Shown: piece after piece, positions 1 through 6,742 of the stretch
How the letters are laid out: every line of letters begins with the position of its first letter
Numbering within the stretch: position 1 is the first letter of the stretch
Notes under the pieces: model-generated
Seen by the model: only the letters and a program-made list of their open reading frames with translations
Database searches by the model: none
What the model was told of the DNA's origin: nothing
Made by a program: the position numbers and the translations under genes
DNA from: Pseudomonadota bacterium
Lineage (GTDB): Bacteria > Myxococcota_A > Polyangia > Polyangiales > Polyangiaceae
Length of the DNA: 21,363 nt
Direction: 5' to 3'
NCBI GenBank assembly: GCA_023398955.1
Contig: JAEWRL010000208.1
Coordinates: 1 to 21,363 of the forward strand

Positions 1-163
1 CTGCGCCCTCCGCCAGATTCAGCACCACCGATGTTGATGCCCGCGCGAGCTGGTCGGCCAGATGCCCCCTCCCTCGCGGAAGACCCTCGACGACGTCATT
101 GGCCAGCACGAAGAAATCGAGAGAAAGCTGGTAAACGTCGAGCTTTTCATGATCCAGTTCCAT
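1..163 (-). CDS. Four-helix bundle protein (23S rRNA intervening-sequence protein family), 3' part cut off by window edge
   Basis: The minus strand reads open from an ATG at 163 to the window edge, giving 54 residues of the amino end. The peptide begins MELDHEKLDVYQLSLDFF and continues with LPRGRGHLADQL, RAS and LNLAEGA. These are the characteristic blocks of the TIGR02436 / four-helix-bundle family, usually about 115-130 residues, so roughly half the protein is present. The family forms a helical bundle, often pentameric; its function is unknown and the link to 23S rRNA intervening sequences holds only for some members. There is no good Shine-Dalgarno sequence before the ATG. The leader carries a CGGGCA hexamer repeat (196-215). 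The family call is from sequence memory and is fairly secure; the function is not known. Confidence 0.85.
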   Translation of the reverse strand, partial: MELDHEKLDVYQLSLDFFVLANDVVEGLPRGRGHLADQLARASTSVVLNLAEGA

Positions 164-520
164 GCTCAGCTATCGGCCAGCGTTGCTAACTTTTTCGGGC
201 ACGGGCACGGGCACGTTTACGGAAGAGCCAACCGCATTCAGAGAAAGGCCCTAAACCGCGCTCGTCACTGTGCCGCATTACCTTCGGACTCATGCACTCT
301 CATCAAGCCGCCGCGCCTGTCGAATCACGCCGGGATCGCTGCGCGGCGAAGGCGCTTGCCCCGGGCGTTCTCAATGGCACGGCGTGCGGCCTTCGCGACC
401 GAGTGATAGTCCTGTCACGTGGTGGATGGCTCAAGGTATGATGGTCGGAGCGGCCGCCCAAACGATTTGCGGCCAACGCAGCGCGGTTCCGCCACGCAAT
501 CCAAGTCGGGAGCCCTCTCC
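164..520. other. Gene-free stretch between the divergent four-helix-bundle gene and the histidine kinase
   Basis: About 357 bases with no convincing coding sequence on either strand. It holds the hexamer repeat at 196-215. A TATGAT box at 437-442 could be a -10 for the kinase gene at 521, but the best -35-like match upstream (CTGTCA at 412-417) is 19 bases away, so this is weak. On the minus strand a 27-codon open stretch ending near 344 could be a gene remnant, but I recognise nothing in it. Confidence 0.5.
196..215. repeat. Hexanucleotide tandem repeat CGGGCA, about 3.3 copies
   Basis: Three perfect head-to-tail copies of CGGGCA plus CG. On the minus strand this reads GTGCCC and lies about 33 bases before the start codon of the four-helix-bundle gene, inside its probable leader. 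Short tandem repeats of this type can change copy number by slippage; whether that matters here is not shown. Confidence 0.8.
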
Positions 521-2071
521 GTGGCGCTAGGTTCCGAGCCCGATCGGCTGCTGCTGGATGCTGAGCCGAGGCGCGGTGGACAGGGACGTGAGCCGCTCTC
601 ACGGCGCGCCCGGTGGGCCATCGTGGCGGCTCTGACGATGCTGCATCCGGCGCTGCTCTACGGCCTGTATCCGCTGCTGGGAGAGGCGACGAATACGCTG
701 GTGCTGGCGGGGCCCGTCGTCGCCACGTTGCTGCTGGGCATTCGTGTTGGCGTGCTCTTCATCCTCTTCAACACGACAGTCAGCGCTGTCGTGTTCTGGC
801 ACCTCACGGGCATGCCTCGCGCGGAGGGGCTCCCAAAGGCGTTCGTCTCCCTCCTCGTGACCACCACCGTGTGTTGGGGTGCGGATCGGCTGCGCCATTT
901 CCTGGAGCAGCGTCGGGAGATGGAAGCTGCCCTGCGTCAGGCGCAAAAGCTCGAAGCCGTCGGGCGATTGGCAGCGGGCGTCGCGCACGACATCAATAAC
1001 ACCCTCAACGCGATCATGGGCTCGACGTTCGCGCTACGGCACGAGCTGAACGCATTCGGGCGCCCCTTCCCGGATCTGGAGAATATCGCTCTCGCCTGTG
1101 ACCGGGGGGCCCAACTCACCCGCAACCTCCTAGGCTTTGCCCGCAGGAGTTGCTGCCAGGAGCAGGTCTTCTCTCTCAACGCCGTCGTGCGGGAGGTGCT
1201 CGCCCTGCTTACCCGTGCCGTGCGCAAAGACGTGCGGTTCGAGACCCGGCTCTGCGAGCCAGCGCCCATGATGCTCGGCGACGAGGCGCAGATCGAGCAT
1301 GCCCTCATGAATCTGTGCCTGAACGCCCTCGACGCCATGGATGACCAGGGCACGGTGACGATCGTGACGGCTTGCACGGACGGCCGCGTCTCGGTGAGCG
1401 TGGCCGACACCGGCAGCGGTATGGAAGCTCATGTTCGAGAGCACGCGTTCGAGCCCTTCTTCACCACGAAGCCTGCAGGCAGGGGTACCGGGCTGGGCCT
1501 CGCCATGGTCTACGGGACGGTTCAAGCAATGGAAGGCTCGGTCGCGCTAGCTACGCGGCCAGGAGAGGGGACAACCATCACCCTGACCTTTCTGCAGGCA
1601 CCGGTCGGTGCGGCCCCGCCCGAGAATCGCCACGGTGAGGCAGCTGATCCCAGGTTGCTCAAGGGGGCGACGGTCCTCATCGTCGATGACGAGCCGCTCG
1701 TGCTGCGGGCAGGGGTTCGCATGCTGCGCGCGATGGGCTGTAAGGTGCTGGCTGCTAGCAGCGCTCGCGAGGGGCTCGAGATCTTCGAGGGACAGGGGGA
1801 CGCCATTTCCCTCCTCATCATCGACCTAGTGATGCCAGACATGGACGGGCTGGCTATGTTGCAGGCGGTACTGGGACCGGCTCCGCGCACACCGGTGCTG
1901 CTCGCCTCCGGATACCCCCCGGATGCAGGCAAGCTGGCAGCGCTCGTAGGAGACGGGGCAAGCGTGGCGTTCCTCGCCAAGCCATACGACGCGCTAGCCC
2001 TGACCGCGGCGGCAGCGAAGCTCCTCCCCACCCGTGTTGCAGCGGAAACGAGCAGAACGGGCACCGAGTAG
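521..2071 (+). CDS. Membrane hybrid histidine kinase with C-terminal receiver domain
   Basis: A protein of 516 residues from GTG at 521, chosen because GGGAG (508-512) sits 8 bases before it; the frame also opens at a GTG at 419 that has no ribosome site. Residues about 32-122 are hydrophobic and make three or four membrane helices with almost no extracytoplasmic domain. A HisKA domain follows with phospho-acceptor His156 (AAGVAHDINNTLN). The HATPase has an N box near Asn268, G1 DTGSGM and G2 GRGTGLGLAM. A receiver domain comes next, with acidic pair VDDE, phospho-acceptor Asp435 (IIDLVMPDMDG) and conserved Lys in LAKPYD. The His-Asp-Asn-Asn H box is the kind found in soluble NtrB-like HPK4 kinases. 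No output gene adjoins it, so the partner is unknown. The domain calls are certain; the signal is not. Confidence 0.93.
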   Translation: MALGSEPDRLLLDAEPRRGGQGREPLSRRARWAIVAALTMLHPALLYGLYPLLGEATNTLVLAGPVVATLLLGIRVGVLFILFNTTVSAVVFWHLTGMPRAEGLPKAFVSLLVTTTVCWGADRLRHFLEQRREMEAALRQAQKLEAVGRLAAGVAHDINNTLNAIMGSTFALRHELNAFGRPFPDLENIALACDRGAQLTRNLLGFARRSCCQEQVFSLNAVVREVLALLTRAVRKDVRFETRLCEPAPMMLGDEAQIEHALMNLCLNALDAMDDQGTVTIVTACTDGRVSVSVADTGSGMEAHVREHAFEPFFTTKPAGRGTGLGLAMVYGTVQAMEGSVALATRPGEGTTITLTFLQAPVGAAPPENRHGEAADPRLLKGATVLIVDDEPLVLRAGVRMLRAMGCKVLAASSAREGLEIFEGQGDAISLLIIDLVMPDMDGLAMLQAVLGPAPRTPVLLASGYPPDAGKLAALVGDGASVAFLAKPYDALALTAAAAKLLPTRVAAETSRTGTE

Positions 2072-2115
2072 GCGGTTTGACGTGCGGGTCAATGAGTGCT
2101 TCGGTGTTGGTTTCC

Positions 2116-2129
2116 TGACGCGAGCGTCA
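2116..2129. repeat. Palindrome TGACGC-GA-GCGTCA
   Basis: A perfect 6-bp dyad with a 2-base centre, between the first kinase gene and the small gene at 2189. It could be an operator for the symporter-kinase operon, or the base of a weak hairpin after the upstream gene. There is no T tract. Nothing in the sequence decides between these. Confidence 0.3.
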
Positions 2130-2155
2130 CGGTTCTAGGCGCGACTCTCGGTTGG

Positions 2156-2171
2156 TCTCGGCTTGCCGAGA
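2156..2171. repeat. Short hairpin TCTCGG-CTTG-CCGAGA
   Basis: A perfect 6-bp stem with a 4-base loop, 17 bases before the ATG at 2189. It lacks a following T run, so an intrinsic terminator is unlikely. It would fall in the leader of the symporter-kinase operon if transcription starts upstream of it. Confidence 0.3.
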
Positions 2172-2188
2172 ACACTGCTGCACATCAC

Positions 2189-2410
2189 ATGGTGGTAGTG
2201 TCCACGCCCGTGAGTGAGCGCTCCGCTTCGGATCGACAGCGGGGTGCGTCGATAGGCATTCTACTCGTCGCGACGTTGGTGCTGGTTTCTCCATTGCGAG
2301 GGTTGTGGGCACGCTCCGCCGCCCCGTGGTGGACGCTTTCAGCTCTCTGGTTGTCGGTCGTCGTCATGGCGGCCTGGGTCGCGGCGGCACGAAGGCGCCA
2401 TAGTGCTTGA
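2189..2410 (+). CDS. Small two-helix membrane protein upstream of the symporter-kinase (CbrX-like position)
   Basis: A 73-residue protein from ATG at 2189; the frame is also open from an ATG at 2096, and GTG codons at 2198 and 2210 are alternatives, none with a good ribosome site. It has two hydrophobic segments, residues about 24-38 (IGILLVATLVLVSPL) and 46-65, and a basic RRR tail. Its last 8 bases overlap the start of the symporter-kinase gene, which argues for translational coupling. In Pseudomonas a small ORF, cbrX, is coupled in the same way to cbrA; here I infer an analogous role from position and size only, not from sequence identity. It is the least certain gene of the operon. Confidence 0.5.
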   Translation: MVVVSTPVSERSASDRQRGASIGILLVATLVLVSPLRGLWARSAAPWWTLSALWLSVVVMAAWVAAARRRHSA

Positions 2411-5294
2411 CCCGGCCATGCTCCTCTTGGTGGGCGTTGCCTACCTAGGCCTGCTTTTCGTGGTGGCAGAGGCCGCCGAGCGGAGTGTCCTGGTGCGCTC
2501 GCGTTTGGTGAAGCATCCGCTCGTCTACTCGCTGTCACTCTGCGTCTACGCGACGTCATGGACGTTCTTCGGCAGCGTGGGCTACGCGCGGGATCATGGC
2601 TATGGCTACGCTGCCATCGGCCTCGGTGTGATGCTCTCCTGTCTACTGGTCCCGCTCGTCTGGAGGCGGGTTCTACGCGTCGTCCGGGAACGTCAGCTGT
2701 CCAGCGTTGCCGATCTGTTCGCCTACCGCTACGGGAGTCGAGGGCTCGGCCTGGTCGTCACGCTCCTGCTGGTCGCCGGCAGTCTGCCCTATCTGGCCCT
2801 GCAGTTCCGTGCGGTCACCGAGGCCATGTCGGCTCTGTCGGGGGACGTGCACGTTCGCGCAGGTGTGGGGGGCATCTATCTCGGCGTCGTCACCCTGTTT
2901 GCACTGCTGTTCGGTATCCGGCACGACGTCGCGCGGCGTCAACACCCTGGACTCATCGCGGCCATCGCCCTGGAGTCCCTGGTCAAGCTGGTGGCCATCG
3001 TGGTCGTCGTGGCAGCGGCCGTCAGCGGCGTGTTCGGGGGAATGTCGGGCTTGAACGCCTGGGTAGAGGCTCATCCCGAGGCGCTCGAACGCCTCTACGA
3101 ACCGGTGCGCAGCGGGGCATGGGTCACCCTCCTCGTCCTGGCGATGAGCGCGGCCTTCCTACTTCCGCGCCAGTTCCATATGGCCTTCACCGAGTGTACC
3201 AACGAGAAGGCGCTCGATCACGCGATGTGGCTTTTCCCGGCGCTGATGCTGCTCTTCTATGGAGGCACGCCCATACTGCTCTGGGCTGGGACGGTGATTG
3301 CTCCGAACCTGGATCCGGATCTCTACGTGCTTGCCATCGCGTCGCGCTGGCCCAGTGTCGCGCTCTTGGTGTTCATTGGCGGCTTGTCGGCGTCGAGTGC
3401 GATGATCATCGTCACCTCCCTGGCGCTGAGCGCCATGTTGCTCAACCACGCAGTGGTACCGGTCGCTCTGCGCTCGGTGAGGCGTGACCTGTACCGCGAC
3501 CTGCGTTGGGCGCGGCGGCTGCTCGTCTTGACTGTGACAGGGGCTGGCTACGTCGTTTTCGAGGCGCTGGACTACCGCGGAGGTCTCGTGGAGCTCGGCT
3601 TGACGGCCTTCGTCGCGGTTGCACAACTGCTCCCGGGGCTCGCGGGGGTGATCTTCTGGCGGGGAGCCACGCGCGGGGGGATTCTGGCGGGCCTGATCCT
3701 GGGTAGCCTCACCTGGGCGTTCCTCATGTTGCCGGTGCTCTTCTGGCCCAGCTGGGACCCGGGCCACTGGCTCGCTCCGGGGGTGCCGCTGTGGGCGACC
3801 TGCACCTATGCCAGTCTGGGGCTCAACGCGAGCGCGGCCATCGGTTTGTCGCTGGCATTCCCGCAAGCGCGCTCAGGGCGCGAAGCTGAGGGGCCAGGGA
3901 CTGAGCACGATCTGAACACTCTGCACGAACGCCTTTCCCCACTTCTGGGAGCGGCGGCGACGACGCTCGAGCTGCGGCGCGCCTTGAGCGATTTGGGGAT
4001 GTCTGCCGAGTCGCTCACCCATGAGGATTTCTGCCGGTTATCTGGGCGTGTCGAGCGAAACCTGACGGGTCTCATCGGACCTCTGATGGCCAGCACGCTC
4101 GTCGGGAGTGCCGGCCGCGATCCGTCCATGAGCGACCTTGCCGAGCTGGTGTCCTCCCTCCACGTGTCGGGTCAGAAGGCGGAGGACTTGGTTCCAAAGG
4201 GGCCGGTCCGTGCGATCCTCGAGAGGGTGATGGATGAGTTGCCGGTTGGGGTCTGCGCTCTCGACGAGGCGCGACGGGTCGTAATGTGGAACCAGCGCCT
4301 GGTGCAGCTCACGGGGCTCTCCTGCGAGCGCGCCCTCGGCGTCGACGTGCGGGAGCTACCCCCACCCTGGAGCGAAATCACCTGCGCTGTTCTGCGACAG
4401 GCCGTCGCAAACGGGCAGGGGACGCTGGAGACAGTGGTGAAAGAGCAGCGGTTCGGTGTCACCCGCTGTAATGGGAGCGCGGAGGACGGTGTCACTGTGC
4501 TGATGCTCGAGGATCTGAGCGAGAGGCATCGTCTGGAAGCGCGGCTCGCCCACCACGAGCGACTGGCCTCCCTCGGCCGACTCTCGGCGGCGGTGGCCCA
4601 TGAGATAGGCAACCCCTTGACGGGTCTGTTGATGGTAGCCCAGAATCTGCAGAACGACGTTGACGACGCGGACGTCCGAGACCGCCTTGCCGTCATCGTG
4701 AGGGAGGCGAGGCGCGTCCAAGGGATTCTCGAGTCGCTGGAGGACTTCAGTCGGTCGGGCAGCGACACGCCGACGGAGGCCATGCGTCTCGAGCTCGTGA
4801 GCATCCAGACGCTCTTCCAGGATGCCCTAGACCTCGTGAGCCTGAACGGGCGAGCTCGCCACGTGACCTTTGCCCTGAGCGGCAGCCTCGAGGAGCGCGT
4901 GGAATGCGATCCCCGGCGCCTGGCCCAGGTCATCACCAACCTGGTCACCAACGCGTGCGACGCCTCGGACCCGGGGGGCAGGGTGGAACTCTCGGCTCGG
5001 ACGCAGGGCGGTGCCATCGAGCTCGACGTGATGGATGCGGGGCACGGCATCCCTGCCGCACATCTGGAGCGCGTCTTCGAACCGTTCTTCACCCGCAGCC
5101 GCTCGGGTGGGGGGACGGGGCTCGGTCTCGCCGTCGCGAGGAGTATCGTCCGGGAGCACCGTGGCACCCTTGACGTCGTCGAGACCGGCGCCACGGGGAC
5201 GCGCATACGTGTTCGGCTGCCGATCTTGCAGGCGCCCGCCGCCGCCTTCGTGCACATCGGGACCCCGAACCTCTCGGAGCCTGCCCGTGCCTAG
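2403..5294 (+). CDS. Sodium/solute symporter-fused sensor histidine kinase (CbrA/CrbS type)
   Basis: A protein of 963 residues from GTG at 2403, with AAGG 7 bases upstream. Residues 1 to about 485 form a solute:sodium symporter (SLC5) domain of roughly 13 helices, including YATSWTFFGSVGYARDHGYGY and SVADLFAYRYGS. Residues about 499-595 are a helical linker in the place of the STAC domain known from CbrA and CrbS. A PAS domain follows (ILERVMDELPVGVCALD, about 600-700). Then come HisKA with His733 (SAAVAHEIGNPLTG) and a HATPase with NLVTNACDAS, MDAGHGIP and GGGTGLGLAV. There is no receiver domain, so phosphate should go to a separate regulator. That regulator gene overlaps this one by 8 bases. 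In relatives this kinase type governs use of amino acids, acetate or other carbon sources; the ligand here is unknown. Confidence 0.95.
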   Translation: MLDPAMLLLVGVAYLGLLFVVAEAAERSVLVRSRLVKHPLVYSLSLCVYATSWTFFGSVGYARDHGYGYAAIGLGVMLSCLLVPLVWRRVLRVVRERQLSSVADLFAYRYGSRGLGLVVTLLLVAGSLPYLALQFRAVTEAMSALSGDVHVRAGVGGIYLGVVTLFALLFGIRHDVARRQHPGLIAAIALESLVKLVAIVVVVAAAVSGVFGGMSGLNAWVEAHPEALERLYEPVRSGAWVTLLVLAMSAAFLLPRQFHMAFTECTNEKALDHAMWLFPALMLLFYGGTPILLWAGTVIAPNLDPDLYVLAIASRWPSVALLVFIGGLSASSAMIIVTSLALSAMLLNHAVVPVALRSVRRDLYRDLRWARRLLVLTVTGAGYVVFEALDYRGGLVELGLTAFVAVAQLLPGLAGVIFWRGATRGGILAGLILGSLTWAFLMLPVLFWPSWDPGHWLAPGVPLWATCTYASLGLNASAAIGLSLAFPQARSGREAEGPGTEHDLNTLHERLSPLLGAAATTLELRRALSDLGMSAESLTHEDFCRLSGRVERNLTGLIGPLMASTLVGSAGRDPSMSDLAELVSSLHVSGQKAEDLVPKGPVRAILERVMDELPVGVCALDEARRVVMWNQRLVQLTGLSCERALGVDVRELPPPWSEITCAVLRQAVANGQGTLETVVKEQRFGVTRCNGSAEDGVTVLMLEDLSERHRLEARLAHHERLASLGRLSAAVAHEIGNPLTGLLMVAQNLQNDVDDADVRDRLAVIVREARRVQGILESLEDFSRSGSDTPTEAMRLELVSIQTLFQDALDLVSLNGRARHVTFALSGSLEERVECDPRRLAQVITNLVTNACDASDPGGRVELSARTQGGAIELDVMDAGHGIPAAHLERVFEPFFTRSRSGGGTGLGLAVARSIVREHRGTLDVVETGATGTRIRVRLPILQAPAAAFVHIGTPNLSEPARA

Positions 5295-6687
5295 CTCACC
5301 CCCCGCACCGCCCAAGATCCTCGTCATCGAAGACGAGGGAGTCATCCGCCAGGAGCTCCGCCGCTCTCTCGAGCGCTCCGGCTATGTTGTCGTCGAAGCT
5401 GGCAGCCTTGCCGAGGCCCACGCCGTGGCGCTCGACGAATTCGATCTGCTCCTCTGCGACCTCCGCCTGCCGGACGGCGACGGGACCTCCCTCCTGGAAG
5501 CGTCGACGGGGACTCCGGTCGTCATCATGACGAGCTATGGAACGGTGAGGTCCGCCGTCGAGGCGATGAAGCAAGGCGCTGCCGACTACGTCACGAAGCC
5601 CTTCGAGGCTCGCGAGCCACTGGAGACGGTGCGGCGCGTCCTCGATACGGCGGTGGGGAAGGGGTGCTTGTCGCGGCGACCTGTCAGTCTCCAGAACTCG
5701 ACGAGCGGCCTGGTTCGCGGCGGCGGGCCGCGGCGTCCCACTGCCGGCTCCATCGAGATGATCGGGACGAGCGCTGCCCTCCAGGAGCTGCGCGCCCGTG
5801 TGGCCAGGGTGGCTCCGACGCCGGCAACCACGCTGATCCTGGGGGAGTCTGGCACCGGCAAAGAACTCGTCGCCAGGTCCCTGCACGAGCAGAGCCGACG
5901 TCACACAGCTCCGTTTGTCGCCGTCAACTGTGCGGCCATTCCCGAGGCGCTCTTCGAGTCGGAGCTCTTCGGTCATCAGCGAGGCGCCTTCACGGGTGCC
6001 ATCGAGAACCACGTGGGACTCATCCAGAGCGCGGAGGGTGGTACCCTGTTTCTCGATGAGGTTGGTGAGCTGCCGCTCTCGGCGCAAGCACGCATGCTGC
6101 GTTGGCTTCAGCAGTCGGAGATTCGCCCCGTCGGAGCCAATCGCCCCCAGCGCGTCGACGCGCGGCTCGTGGCCGCTACCCATCGCCACCTTCCGCGGAT
6201 GGTCGCGGCGGGCACTTTCAGGGAGGATCTCTACTTCCGTCTGTGCGTCGTCCAGCTTCGGATACCACCCCTTCGCGAGCGGCCCGAAGACATCTTGCCC
6301 ATCGCTGAATACCTGCTGTGCTGCAGCCGCCAGAGGCTGGGCCGCGCCGAGCTGCGGTTTGCCGCCGACGTACCCGAGGTGCTCCGTGGCTATCCGTGGC
6401 CCGGCAACGTCCGAGAGCTTCAGAATGCCATCGAGCGCGCTGCGGTGTTGACGGAGGGCTCGTGGATCGATGCCAGCGCACTCTGTTTGGATGAGCTCGG
6501 GCGCGATGGCCCGTCGCTGGCCGCTGCCCGTGGAGGCACCTCCATCGAGGCCTACGTAAGGCGCTTCGTGCTCGACAACCAGCAGGAGCTTCCGGACACG
6601 GAGATCGCTCGGCGTTTGGGGCTCAGTAGGAAGGCCCTCTGGGAACGTCGCCGCAGGATGGGGATCCCGCGGCCGCGAGCGTCGTGA
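5287..6687 (+). CDS. NtrC-family sigma-54-dependent response regulator (CbrB-like)
   Basis: A protein of 466 residues from GTG at 5287, chosen because GGAG (5276-5279) lies 7 bases upstream and the overlap with the kinase stop is 8 bases; the frame extends further up inside the kinase gene, but without meaning. Receiver domain 10-125 has phospho-acceptor Asp58 (LLCDLRLPDGDG) and Lys in VTKPFE. The AAA+ domain, about 158-395, has Walker A GESGTGKE (186-193), an intact GAFTGA loop (233-238) that contacts sigma-54, Walker B GGTLFLDE, and YPWPGNVREL. The C-terminal Fis-type helix-turn-helix is about 436-462 (TEIARRLGLSRKALWERRR). All residues needed for a phosphorylation-gated sigma-54 activator are present. 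The obvious target is the transporter operon promoter at 8948-8963, with its paired dyads at 9016-9059. Confidence 0.95.
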   Translation: MPSSPPAPPKILVIEDEGVIRQELRRSLERSGYVVVEAGSLAEAHAVALDEFDLLLCDLRLPDGDGTSLLEASTGTPVVIMTSYGTVRSAVEAMKQGAADYVTKPFEAREPLETVRRVLDTAVGKGCLSRRPVSLQNSTSGLVRGGGPRRPTAGSIEMIGTSAALQELRARVARVAPTPATTLILGESGTGKELVARSLHEQSRRHTAPFVAVNCAAIPEALFESELFGHQRGAFTGAIENHVGLIQSAEGGTLFLDEVGELPLSAQARMLRWLQQSEIRPVGANRPQRVDARLVAATHRHLPRMVAAGTFREDLYFRLCVVQLRIPPLRERPEDILPIAEYLLCCSRQRLGRAELRFAADVPEVLRGYPWPGNVRELQNAIERAAVLTEGSWIDASALCLDELGRDGPSLAAARGGTSIEAYVRRFVLDNQQELPDTEIARRLGLSRKALWERRRRMGIPRPRAS

Positions 6688-6700
6688 CGCGGGTGGTGTA

Positions 6701-6713
6701 TCGCCTCAGGCGA
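6701..6713. terminator. Weak hairpin between convergent regulator and transporter genes
   Basis: TCGCC-TCA-GGCGA, a perfect 5-bp stem with a 3-base loop, in the 55-base gap between two convergent stop codons. The position suits a shared terminator, but there is no T run on either side and the stem is short. Confidence 0.25.
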
Positions 6714-6742
6714 GCCCTGCCCCGGGGTGGCGGCGTGATGAC

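Noticed and set aside
62..406. A 114-codon plus-strand frame at the left edge
   Set aside because: Its first third is antisense to the four-helix-bundle gene, and the rest is Arg/Ala-rich without motifs or a ribosome site.
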